This document shows, in pieces, positions 43,301 to 49,960 of a stretch of DNA of 64,000 nucleotides (the stretch's first letter is position 1; each line of letters opens with the position of its first letter). The stretch spans positions 1 to 64,000 of the forward strand of contig NZ_JAGHRA010000005.1 of the NCBI RefSeq assembly GCF_017744015.1. Direction: 5' to 3'. Both the position numbers and the translations under genes were made by a program. The notes beneath the pieces are model-generated. The model searched no databases and had not been told where the DNA came from. It was given only the letters and a program-made list of their open reading frames with translations. Source of the stretch: Paracoccus sp. R12_2. GTDB lineage: Bacteria > Pseudomonadota > Alphaproteobacteria > Rhodobacterales > Rhodobacteraceae.

Positions 43301-43630
43301 GTCCGCGCACTGTTTTGCAATGGCCTTTTGGGTCAATTTATTCCGAAGATGAATTTCAAATTCGGTGCCGTACAGCGCGGTTTCCCTGAGCTGTTTCGGG
43401 ATAAAGAACTCTCGTTTCTCTTTTCTCGAACGCCCGAGAGCTTCGTTCGGAATAAATGTCGGATCTGTCAGAATGAACTCGAGCTCTTCGACGTTTTCCA
43501 ATTCATCCCGAAGCGCTTCGTATGCAAATATTGAGAAACAACTGGCCGCCACTCGAACTTTTGCACCCGCTTCAGACCCTGCTTTCAGCTCATCTCCCAA
43601 GAGGACAGAAATATTATCGATGATTTTCAA
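40358..43630 (-). CDS. SNF2-family helicase with N-terminal PLD-like domain
   Basis: The 1090-residue protein begins with a domain (KVRVAASCFSIFAYEALRDE) that resembles the PLD fold of helicase-linked nucleases but shows no HxK motif, so it is probably not catalytic. Residues 250-900 are an SNF2 translocase: Walker A CILADSVGLGKTFTALA (276-283 core), DESH in LVVIDESHNF (365-368), and the C-terminal motifs IGTDCISEGQNLQ and IVQRFGRVDRIGS. The last 180 residues have no named domain. It heads the five-gene operon and may move on DNA to sense invading molecules. Confidence 0.9.
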   Translation of the reverse strand: MKIIDNISVLLGDELKAGSEAGAKVRVAASCFSIFAYEALRDELENVEELEFILTDPTFIPNEALGRSRKEKREFFIPKQLRETALYGTEFEIHLRNKLTQKAIAKQCADWIRRKATFKSNATDAPMQQFATIEARKGNKVFSPISGFSAVDLGYQPGNAVSNFTHAFEDDLSARTYLSLFDQVWANPANVQDVTDQVLQHIEAVYQENSPQRIYFLILYNIFREFLEEVDEDVLPNDQTGYLDSLVWNKLFNYQRDAATGVINKLETYNGCILADSVGLGKTFTALAVIKYYELRNKSVLVLCPKKLADNWRNYNTNLKTNLFAADRFNYDVLCHTDLSRTSGESLGIPLDRVNWGNYDLVVIDESHNFRNNDVYKDRETRYQKLMNKVIRSGVKTKVLMLSATPVNNRFTDLRNQLALAYEGHSDTLSRNLKTKSSVEEIFRKAQAAFNTWSELPPAERTAQSILRALDLDFFELLDSVTIARSRKHIEQFYDTADIGQFPERKKPISHHLPITFREDVVGFDEIYSDLSLLKMAVYAPVNYIQPSRLRKYEELYDTKTEGSKGTLRQADRERSLQALMTTNLLKRLESSVEAFRLTLGALDRNIGAMLEAIDRFEASGGNGRIEDVFNDMDNLDTDDDDLSGLGEFTIGKKIQIDLADMDIPTWKADLGGDREIIQGLLAEMEKVGVEEDAKLQHLIDVIKQKMASPLNPGNRKVLIFTAYADTAEYLYRHVAPALKGARGSETGIVTGSGNPKTTLKPHYDFQSVLTLFAPKAKEKALIMPEVPEELDILIGTDCISEGQNLQDCDYLINYDIHWNPVRIVQRFGRVDRIGSPNTAIQLVNYWPDISLDEYINLKERVENRMHIVDLTGTGEDNVLTAKSSDVAYRKDQLQRLQEEVIELEDVKTGVSITDLGLNDFRMDLLNYTKEHGDLAGQPKGLHAIVPSNPAKGLRSGVIFALRNIHPDVNVNQQNRLHPYYLIYLDNDANVIADHTEVKRLLDLIRSSCKGLDKPIKALCDAFNAETKDGREMGKYSELLSDAIKSMIEVKEERDLDSLFSGGHTTALTHTIAGLDDFELLAFIVVRDPA

Positions 43631-43703
43631 ATTATCTTCCTGTCAGTCGTGGGATTTTTTGGGAACTTTCCGCATTTGAATGGCTATATATGGAAAGTGC
43701 TGT

Positions 43704-44060
43704 TCATATTGCATCGAGAGTAATCGTGGTCCTGCTCATTGCCCAAGCCTGAAACAAGCCTCCGAAAGTTGTCATCAGCGCGATTAAATGGAGGCTGAGG
43801 CGTATTGCGGACATATCGAGATGCTCACTTGAGCTTGGCAAAATCGGAGCGGCTACCCAAAGTGCTAAAGTCGTCACCATACATACCTGAGCCACTACGT
43901 AATGATGGCGCAGCCTTCTGGATGTGAGTTCCTTTTGCAATCTGCTGGCTTGCGGTCTTAGCGGCTTGGCTTCACCGGGCCCTCGCTTGACACTTTTCGG
44001 GCCGGTTTCGGTAAAAACTGCGCGATTGGCTAGTCGTGTAAGTTTTTGAAAAACAATCAT
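43704..44060 (-). CDS. two-helix membrane protein ahead of the helicase gene
   Basis: The 118-residue protein has a basic N-terminal half and two hydrophobic segments (VVAQVCMVTTLALWVAAPIL and IALMTTFGGLFQAWAMS). No domain is recognised. Its ATG overlaps the stop of the Xre gene (ATGA), and it precedes the helicase by 73 bases. It could be a membrane effector or an unrelated passenger. Confidence 0.6.
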   Translation of the reverse strand: MIVFQKLTRLANRAVFTETGPKSVKRGPGEAKPLRPQASRLQKELTSRRLRHHYVVAQVCMVTTLALWVAAPILPSSSEHLDMSAIRLSLHLIALMTTFGGLFQAWAMSRTTITLDAI

Positions 44061-44497
44061 TTCAGCATCCTATACAAGCTGTCTATTTCGTCTTTGACTT
44101 CGCCGCGAGTCGTGGAAGGGTGCGTGCGAAAATCATCGCGCAGCACTTTCACCAGCACCCGCAGCCTTGCGTCGGGTTTGAACTCGACATCGACATCTTC
44201 CTCATACTCGTCGATCAAGGTAAAAATCTCCTCGATCCGCCGCATGATGAGCTTAGAAGGCTGCCCAGTTAAAATACGATGGGCGTCATCATCGAAGAAC
44301 TCGCAAAGCTTGAACAGAAGTGAAGCGGGCAGGTCCCGTTCGTTCCGCTCGTAGTATTGATAACTGCTTCGGCTGATACCCAGCTTTTCGGCGATCTCGC
44401 TTTGCGACAGACCAGCAGCCTTTCGGAGCGTTGATAGTCGATCCCCTAGTGCAGAAATGTCTCCCAAAGGAGTTCTCCATGCTTGACATGACCCCAT
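44057..44497 (-). CDS. Xre-family regulator at the head of the defence-like operon
   Basis: The 146-residue protein has an Xre domain at about residues 17-70 (LSTLRKAAGLSQSEIAEKLG, SRSSYQYYERNERDLPASLL) and a helical C-terminal part. The ATG at 44497 sits inside an inverted repeat, while a TTG at codon 11 with GGAG upstream may be the real start, leaving MGSCQAWRTP untranslated. It likely regulates its own operon and perhaps the divergent integrase module. Confidence 0.83.
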   Translation of the reverse strand: MGSCQAWRTPLGDISALGDRLSTLRKAAGLSQSEIAEKLGISRSSYQYYERNERDLPASLLFKLCEFFDDDAHRILTGQPSKLIMRRIEEIFTLIDEYEEDVDVEFKPDARLRVLVKVLRDDFRTHPSTTRGEVKDEIDSLYRMLK

Positions 44498-44591
44498 TTG
44501 TGGTCATTTATCTCATTTAGACGCCATACGACGTTCTGAGCGTCGAATCAGTCATCTCTAGAGTAGCTTTGCTTTCTACTGTGAGCAAAGC
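44488..44591. promoter_or_regulatory. cluster of three inverted repeats in the divergent control region
   Basis: ATGACC and GGTCAT face each other at 44488-44507, CGACG and CGTCG at 44529-44545, and GCTTTGCT and AGCAAAGC at 44566-44591. All three lie between, or at the edge of, the Xre gene and the divergent excisionase-like gene. They are candidates for the operator of the Xre protein and for recombination-protein sites. The gap has no other visible content apart from the promoters it must hold. Confidence 0.55.
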
Positions 44592-44650
44592 GGAAACCTC
44601 TGCTGCCATTAGTTTGGTGGTCTGATGACCTTTGCATCGGAGGAAGAAGC

Positions 44651-44863
44651 TTGGCCCAAGAGCAACTCAAGGCGACGGAGAAGGTCGAAACACCAAAGGA
44701 AATGGCGGAACGCATCGGCATCCCCGTGAGCAATGTTCGCTATTTGATCAAGACCGGGCAACTGGCCCACGTTTTCACATCACCGGGGAAACGAAACCCC
44801 AAGATTCCGATTGGCGCATGGGAACACTACCTTGCGCGCGGAACAGGAGGGACGACCGAATGA
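44651..44863 (+). CDS. small helix-turn-helix protein, excisionase-like
   Basis: The 70-residue protein has a MerR-type winged-helix core (KEMAERIGIPVSNVRYLIKT, then IPIGAWEHYLARG). Proteins of this type act as excisionases or directionality factors beside integrases. Its start codon follows GGAGGAAGAAGC; it is a TTG, with no upstream ATG fitting better. The stop overlaps the next start (ATGA), so the two are coupled. Confidence 0.8.
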   Translation: MAQEQLKATEKVETPKEMAERIGIPVSNVRYLIKTGQLAHVFTSPGKRNPKIPIGAWEHYLARGTGGTTE

Positions 44864-45237
44864 CCTCCGTGCGGCCAGAGACAGCGGGATCGGAGCGCAT
44901 TCGCGTCAGCTCAGAAGTTCTCGATAATGCCATGACGCCTGCTCAGTGGGTAGAGGAGTTGGCCACGCGCGGCATTCTCACTACGGAGCGTACGCTGAGG
45001 GCCTATGCGAACCGACTGGGCGCACGCCTCAAGCTCGGGAATGCGATGATTATTACGTCATCTCAAATGGATACGATTTTGACGGAAGGTACAGAATGTC
45101 TCTCGAGCCGTGCGTCCGCAAAGACAGTAAATACTTCTATGCGAAGGGTAGAGTCGAATATAACGGAAGACCAATCACCCGCTCATACTACAAAAGCACT
45201 GGCTCACTTACGGAAGCTGGCGCATGGGACTGGATAG
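44860..45237 (+). CDS. DNA-binding protein coupled to the integrase
   Basis: The 125-residue protein has a helix-turn-helix segment (MTPAQWVEELATRGILTTER, then TLRAYANRLGARLKLGNAMI) and a Ser/Thr-rich tail ending AHTTKALAHLRKLAHGTG. The overall plan, a DNA-binding head and a polar tail overlapping the integrase gene, is common for alphaproteobacterial elements of this type. It overlaps the integrase by 142 bases in another frame. Confidence 0.72.
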   Translation: MTSVRPETAGSERIRVSSEVLDNAMTPAQWVEELATRGILTTERTLRAYANRLGARLKLGNAMIITSSQMDTILTEGTECLSSRASAKTVNTSMRRVESNITEDQSPAHTTKALAHLRKLAHGTG

Positions 45238-46211
45238 CCCGGGAAACTGAAATTCAGATTCGCCGACATCTTTTCGGAGAAGAAAAGATGTTCACGTTTG
45301 CCGAAGCAGTACTCGCTTATCGCGCGACCAAGAAGTCGGCAAAGCAGCTAATTCCGATTACCAAGATAATCGGGCACTTACCTGTCGCTGACATAACCGA
45401 GGAGCAACTAAAGCAGCTGGGGGCAGACATTAAGCCAGACGCCGCAACAGATACCTGGTGGCGTGAAATTGTTACGCCAGCACGAGCCGTCATAAACAAT
45501 TTGCATAAACTGAAGAGAACGCCTCCCATACGGGTAAGTCACTACACGCCTGAGGAACGTAACTACCAAGACAAGAAGCGCGGGAAAAATAGTCGGGTCG
45601 AAAGAAAGCCTTCGAACAAAGCTTGGGTCGATGCATTTTGTGCTGCTGCAGACCCGCACAACGCGGCGCTTGTCCGCTTTATGTTCGAAACCGCTGCTCG
45701 AATAGATCAGGCAATCAGCATCAGGCCTGTCGTCGACGTGAACGCCGCAGAATTAAGAATACGGCTAAAGTCGCAAAAGGGCCACAAAGAGGTTTGGGTA
45801 GCAGTAACCAAAGAGATGATGGCAGAAATTGAAGCTCTGCCGCCAAAGCGTACAAGGAATCCTCGAACTGGCAAGCTGTTAGACGAGCGTCTCTTTGGAT
45901 ACGGAACCCCCACGGGGTATCGTAAACGTTGGATAACAATCTGTAAGCAGGCGGGAATTCCATATCTGTCGGCACACGCCGCAGGGCGTCATGGATTTTT
46001 CACTGAGTTGGTGGTGCGTCAAAAGGTTGATCCCGTCACAGCAGCCAAGGCTGGCCGATGGTCAGACCCAACACTTCCTCTAAGCATCTATGCCCATTCT
46101 GAGACCGATGAAGAGGAAATTCGCCGTCGGTTTCGAACAAAACCTAAACAGAAGCAAAGCCGGAAATCCCATAAGCTGATGACAAGAAAAGGAAAAGATG
46201 GTGTTGAATAG
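45096..46211 (+). CDS. int: tyrosine recombinase (integrase) of the element
   Basis: The 371-residue protein begins MSLEPCVRKDSKYFYAKGRV and carries the catalytic set: Arg in FETAARIDQAISI, HAAGRHGFFTELV (HxxR with following H), and Tyr in PLSIYAHSET. The N-terminal core-binding part spans about residues 50-170. A longer frame to 44946 exists but would cover most of the coupled upstream gene, and MSLEP fits the family start. The stop codon (TAG 46209-46211) uses the first two bases of attR. It integrates and excises the element at the tRNA-Arg gene. Confidence 0.92.
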   Translation: MSLEPCVRKDSKYFYAKGRVEYNGRPITRSYYKSTGSLTEAGAWDWIARETEIQIRRHLFGEEKMFTFAEAVLAYRATKKSAKQLIPITKIIGHLPVADITEEQLKQLGADIKPDAATDTWWREIVTPARAVINNLHKLKRTPPIRVSHYTPEERNYQDKKRGKNSRVERKPSNKAWVDAFCAAADPHNAALVRFMFETAARIDQAISIRPVVDVNAAELRIRLKSQKGHKEVWVAVTKEMMAEIEALPPKRTRNPRTGKLLDERLFGYGTPTGYRKRWITICKQAGIPYLSAHAAGRHGFFTELVVRQKVDPVTAAKAGRWSDPTLPLSIYAHSETDEEEIRRRFRTKPKQKQSRKSHKLMTRKGKDGVE

Positions 46212-46261
46212 CCCCCTCCTAAGGGGCAGGTTGCAGGTTCGAATCCTGCCGGGGTCACCAA
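46210..46261 (+). repeat. attR, 52-base direct repeat of the tRNA 3' part
   Basis: The sequence repeats the 3' part of tRNA-Arg(CCU), from the anticodon stem through CCA. It lacks the 5' half, so it is not a tRNA. It directly follows the integrase and marks the right end of the element. Confidence 0.95.
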
Positions 46262-46329
46262 TAAAATCGGGAGATAGCGTCGGGTTTCAGGTCATGGCTG
46301 GCCTTTCGCGGGCAGCACGTATGGTCCTG

Positions 46330-46527
46330 TCAGGGCCGTTGCGCGTCGTCCCCTGCGACATGACCGGATTTGCGATGGCTGCGCATTACGGCGGCGGCGT
46401 CAAATCCCGCGAAGACCAGCGTCAGCAGAACGACCCCGCCCAGATCAAACCGTGGCACATGCCAGACCAGTATGATCAGGAAGGCTGCAAGAACGGCATA
46501 GGCGACCAGCGCCATGATCCTGTCCAT
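46330..46527 (-). CDS. small two-helix membrane protein after the amidase gene
   Basis: The 65-residue protein (MDRIMALVAYAVLAAFLIIL, then VVLLTLVFAGFDAAAVM) has two transmembrane segments and a polar tail. Its start shares a base with the amidase stop (TAATG), so it is translationally coupled. I do not recognise a family. Confidence 0.65.
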   Translation of the reverse strand: MDRIMALVAYAVLAAFLIILVWHVPRFDLGGVVLLTLVFAGFDAAAVMRSHRKSGHVAGDDAQRP

Positions 46528-47882
46528 TACCCCACTCTCCTTTGTTCGGCATCATCCGTTTCAGCCATCCGCGACATCAGCCACGAGGCCACACGCAGCA
46601 GCCGCGCATCATCGCCGCGTCGTCCGATCAGCTGCACCCCCATCGGCATCCCTTCATCGCTGCATATCAGCGGCAGGGTGATCGCGGGAACGCCGCACAA
46701 CGTCCATGGACCGTTCATCGCCGCCGACCCGGTGGTGTTGTCGGACAGCAGCGGCGCCGGGCCGGTGGCGGCGGGGCACAGGATCGCGTCGCAACGGGTC
46801 AGCAGTTCCTCGATCCCGGCGTTCAGAACCTGCCGCCAGTCAAGCGCGGCAAGATAGTCGCGCGCAAGGATCTGCTTTCCTTCCTCAAGCGCGTCCCGCA
46901 TCTGCGTCGAAAGCTGCGCGGCGCCACGTCGTTCGAACGAATAATAGCATTTCGCCATCTCGGCGAAATTGATCCGGCGCCGGGCCGGCTCTGCGTCGGT
47001 GAACGCGGGCGGCAGATCGACCCGGTGGACGCGATCGCCAAGCGCGCCTTCCAGTTCGGACATCGCATCGGCCATGACGGCTTCGACGCCGGGCAGGTTC
47101 ACCAATGCCAGAAGGGGCGGCAGGGGGGGGTGCTGGCCGGCGGCCTCCTGCAATCGCGGAACGGGCCACATGTCCGTCGCATCGTCCTGTGGATCGTGCC
47201 CGGCCATCGCCTGGGCCAGCAGGGCCACGTCCTCGATCGTCCGTCCAAAGCCTCCGACCGTGTCGAGGAAGGGCGATTGCGGCAGGACGCCGGTTCGACC
47301 GATCAGCCCGAAGCTGGGCTTGAAGCCGACCGTCCCGCAATAGGATGCGGGCCGGATCACCGAGCCGCCGGTCTGGGTTCCGACCGCCAGCGGCACCTGA
47401 CCCGAGGCGACCGCGACCGCCGATCCCGCCGACGATCCACCGGGCGTGCGCGCCGGGTCATGCGGATTGCGGCTGCCCGAAGGCTGCAGGAATGCCAGTT
47501 CCGTCGTCACCGTCTTGCCGATGATGACCGCGCCGGCCGCGCGCAGCCGCGCGACAAGTTGGGCATCCGTCTGCGGCACCCGGCCCTTGGCCAGCGGACT
47601 GCCGTATTGCGTCGGCATTCCCGCGGTGTCGATCACGTCCTTGATGCCGACGGGCACGCCGTGCAGCAATCCGACCGCGGCGCCCGCCTTGCGCCTTGCG
47701 TCCAGGGCGCGGGCCTGCGCGATCGCGTTCTCGCCATCGACATAGGCCCAGGCCTGTAACTGCGGCTCGGTCTCGGCGATGCGTTTCAGGCAGGCGGCGG
47801 TCGCGGCCTCGGCCGTCAGCGCGCCGCTGGCGATCAGGTCGCGCAGCGCGACCGCACCCAGAGAAGCGGGATCAAGAACCAT
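46527..47882 (-). CDS. amidase-signature enzyme
   Basis: The 451-residue enzyme carries the amidase signature: Lys in GIKDVIDTAG, the serine pair in RTPGGSSAGSAVAVASG, and GTQTGGSVIRPASYCG. The Ser-cisSer-Lys triad hydrolyses amide bonds in the cytoplasm. The gene overlaps the TRAP large permease by 11 bases, so the imported substrate is likely an amide or the amidase processes it. Members of the family include indoleacetamide hydrolase and GatA-like enzymes; GatA itself would be next to gatB or gatC, which are absent. Confidence 0.92.
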   Translation of the reverse strand: MVLDPASLGAVALRDLIASGALTAEAATAACLKRIAETEPQLQAWAYVDGENAIAQARALDARRKAGAAVGLLHGVPVGIKDVIDTAGMPTQYGSPLAKGRVPQTDAQLVARLRAAGAVIIGKTVTTELAFLQPSGSRNPHDPARTPGGSSAGSAVAVASGQVPLAVGTQTGGSVIRPASYCGTVGFKPSFGLIGRTGVLPQSPFLDTVGGFGRTIEDVALLAQAMAGHDPQDDATDMWPVPRLQEAAGQHPPLPPLLALVNLPGVEAVMADAMSELEGALGDRVHRVDLPPAFTDAEPARRRINFAEMAKCYYSFERRGAAQLSTQMRDALEEGKQILARDYLAALDWRQVLNAGIEELLTRCDAILCPAATGPAPLLSDNTTGSAAMNGPWTLCGVPAITLPLICSDEGMPMGVQLIGRRGDDARLLRVASWLMSRMAETDDAEQRRVG

Positions 47883-49290
47883 AGATCATCCTTGGCAGCA
47901 TGTAGACGATGTCGGGCCAGATATACATCAGGGCCATCGCGATGAAGACCATCAGCAGGAACGGCATCACGCCCGAGAAGATGTCGGTCAGCTTGACCTC
48001 GGGCGGGGCGATCCCCTTCAGGTAATAGGCCGACATGGCCATGGGTGGCGTCAGGAACGAGGTCTGCAGGTTCAAGGCGACAAGAATGCCGAAGAAAAGT
48101 GGGTCGATATTGAACATCGCCAGCAGCGGCAGGAAGATCGGCACGAAGATGATGATGATTTCCGACCATTCCAACGGCCAGCCGAGCAGGAAGATGATCA
48201 GTTGCGCCAGCAGCAGGAATTGCAGAGGCGTCAGGTCCATTCCCCGGACGAATTCGGAAATCACCTGTTCGCCGCCCAGATACGAGAAGACCGACGAGAA
48301 CGTGTAGGACCCGACGAACAGCCAGCAGACCATCGCCGTGGTCCGAACCGTCAGGTAGACGGATTCGCGCAGCCGCTGAAAGGTCATCGCGCGATAGACC
48401 ACGGCCAGGACCATGCCGCCCAACGCGCCGATGGCGGCGGCCTCGGTCGGTGTGGCAAGGCCGAACAGAATCGACCCCAGCACCGCCAGGATCAGGAAGG
48501 CCAGCGGGAAGAACGACGTCGCCAGCATCAGCAGCAGTTTCCCGGTCGGAACCGAGGGCACTTCTTCTTCGCTTGGTCGTGGGGCAACGGAGGGCTGAAG
48601 GATCGACCGGCCGATGACATAGGTCAGATACAGGCCGACCAGCACCAGCCCCGGCAGCATCGCGCCTGCGTAAAGACGCACGATCGACACCCCCGACGCC
48701 GCGGCATAGACGATCAGCATGATCGAGGGCGGGATCAGGATCCCCAGCGTGCCGCCCGCGCAGATGATGCCGCTGGCGAAGCGGGGATCATAGCGTGCCT
48801 TCAGCATCGCCGGCAGCGCCAGCAGGCCCATCAGCGTCACGACCGCACCGACGATCCCGGTCGCGGTCGCGAACAGCGCGCAGGTGATCAGTGCCGCGAC
48901 CCCCATCGAACCCGGCATCCGGCGGGACGCGATGGCCAGCGTCGAAAACAACCGGTCCACGATATTGGCGCGCTCGACGATATAGCCCATGAACAGGAAC
49001 AGCGGCACCGCCGTCAGCACCTCGTTCGACATCACCGTATAGGTCTGGTTGATGAAAAGATCGAATATTCGGTTGTTGTAGAAGCCCTCCAGCCAGGCCC
49101 ATTTCTGGGTCAACCAGCTGGCATCCTCGGGCAGGCGATCCATGCCGCGCCACATGCGGGCGGCGTCGAAATAGGCGTAGTAGCCAAAGCCTATTCCCAG
49201 CGCCATCAGCGTGAAGGCGATGGGAAAGCCCAGAAAGACCAGAAAGATGAATATGCCCAGCATGAACAGGGCGATCTGCGGATCGGTCAC
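47872..49290 (-). CDS. TRAP transporter large permease (DctM)
   Basis: The 472-residue protein has about 12 transmembrane segments with the DctM pattern: FLFMGYIVERANIVDRLFST, CAGGTLGILIPPSIMLIVYA, ATPTEAAAIGALGGMVLAVV, and NLQTSFLTPPMAMSAYYLKG near the C terminus. It forms the sodium-coupled channel of a TRAP system with the small subunit and the binding protein upstream. The start codon is GTG at 49290, with no earlier Met. It overlaps the amidase gene. Confidence 0.95.
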   Translation of the reverse strand: MTDPQIALFMLGIFIFLVFLGFPIAFTLMALGIGFGYYAYFDAARMWRGMDRLPEDASWLTQKWAWLEGFYNNRIFDLFINQTYTVMSNEVLTAVPLFLFMGYIVERANIVDRLFSTLAIASRRMPGSMGVAALITCALFATATGIVGAVVTLMGLLALPAMLKARYDPRFASGIICAGGTLGILIPPSIMLIVYAAASGVSIVRLYAGAMLPGLVLVGLYLTYVIGRSILQPSVAPRPSEEEVPSVPTGKLLLMLATSFFPLAFLILAVLGSILFGLATPTEAAAIGALGGMVLAVVYRAMTFQRLRESVYLTVRTTAMVCWLFVGSYTFSSVFSYLGGEQVISEFVRGMDLTPLQFLLLAQLIIFLLGWPLEWSEIIIIFVPIFLPLLAMFNIDPLFFGILVALNLQTSFLTPPMAMSAYYLKGIAPPEVKLTDIFSGVMPFLLMVFIAMALMYIWPDIVYMLPRMIYGS

Positions 49291-49320
49291 GCGCGCGTCT
49301 CCGTGGTGATGTGGGGCATG

Positions 49321-49905
49321 TCAGTCGACATGCACGCCGGCCCGCGGCGCCTGTTCGCGCAGCAGCAACTGTTCGGTTTCCTCGACATCCTCTTCGGCCT
49401 GAACCCAGACACCGTCACGCATCGCGATGATGCTGCGCATCAATTGCGCAAGCCCCTGGATGAACAGCAGGATGCCCGCCGCCACGATGACCGACTTGAA
49501 CTGATAGATCGGGATGCCGGCGGGGCTGTTGACGCTGACCTCTCCGTATTGCCAGGACCGGCTGGCATATTTCCACCCCGACAGGATCAGGGCGGTTATG
49601 CCCGGAAAGAAGAACAGCAGATACAGGGCGAAATCCACCGCACCCTGGACCCGCACGGGCCAGAGGCGATACAGGAAATCGCCGCGCACATGGCCGCCGC
49701 GCGACAATGTATAGGCGCCGCCCATCATGAACAGCGTGCCGTACATGATGAAGGACACGTCCAGCGACCAGCTTGTGGGGCTATTCAGGACATAGCGCAC
49801 GAAGACCTCATAGCTGACGCCGAAGGTCATCAGCAGGATCAGCCAGCCGAACGTCTTGCCGAACCACGCCGACAGCCCGTCGGCGAACCGGATGAAGGAC
49901 CGCAT
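49321..49905 (-). CDS. TRAP transporter small permease (DctQ)
   Basis: The 194-residue protein has four transmembrane helices with the DctQ opening (FADGLSAWFGKTFGWLILLM, then VFVRYVLNSPTSWSLDVSF) and GGAYTLSRGGHVRGDFLY. It pairs with the large permease in the inner membrane. It lies between the binding-protein gene and the large permease gene on the same strand. Confidence 0.93.
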   Translation of the reverse strand: MRSFIRFADGLSAWFGKTFGWLILLMTFGVSYEVFVRYVLNSPTSWSLDVSFIMYGTLFMMGGAYTLSRGGHVRGDFLYRLWPVRVQGAVDFALYLLFFFPGITALILSGWKYASRSWQYGEVSVNSPAGIPIYQFKSVIVAAGILLFIQGLAQLMRSIIAMRDGVWVQAEEDVEETEQLLLREQAPRAGVHVD

Positions 49906-49960
49906 GATATTCCTTTCGGTCAGCCCTGCCCCGCCATGGCGGGGCAGGGCCTGTTGCCGA

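Larger units (their letters stand above)
25659..46261. mobile_element. 20.6-kb integrative mobilizable element in tRNA-Arg(CCU)
   Basis: The region lies between 52-base direct repeats of the tRNA 3' part and holds a tyrosine recombinase next to one repeat, with genes for replication (repC-like) and mobilization (oriT, mobC, relaxase). It also carries cargo that includes a restriction-modification-like operon. Parts are clearly richer in A and T than the chromosome around them, for example near 32.6 and 43.6-46.2 kb. No type IV secretion genes are seen, so transfer would depend on a helper (IME rather than ICE). Confidence 0.93.

Noticed and set aside
32977..43630. DISARM or BREX defence system
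   Set aside because: No DUF1998 protein, DrmA-type helicase, PglZ or BrxC-like gene is present; the gene set fits an expanded type III restriction unit instead.
46210..46261. second tRNA-Arg gene at the right end of the element
   Set aside because: Only the 3' part from the anticodon stem onward is present; no 5' acceptor arm or D arm, so it is the attR repeat.
25659..46261. self-transmissible conjugative element (ICE)
   Set aside because: No coupling protein, VirB4-type ATPase or other secretion gene is seen; only mobilization genes are present.
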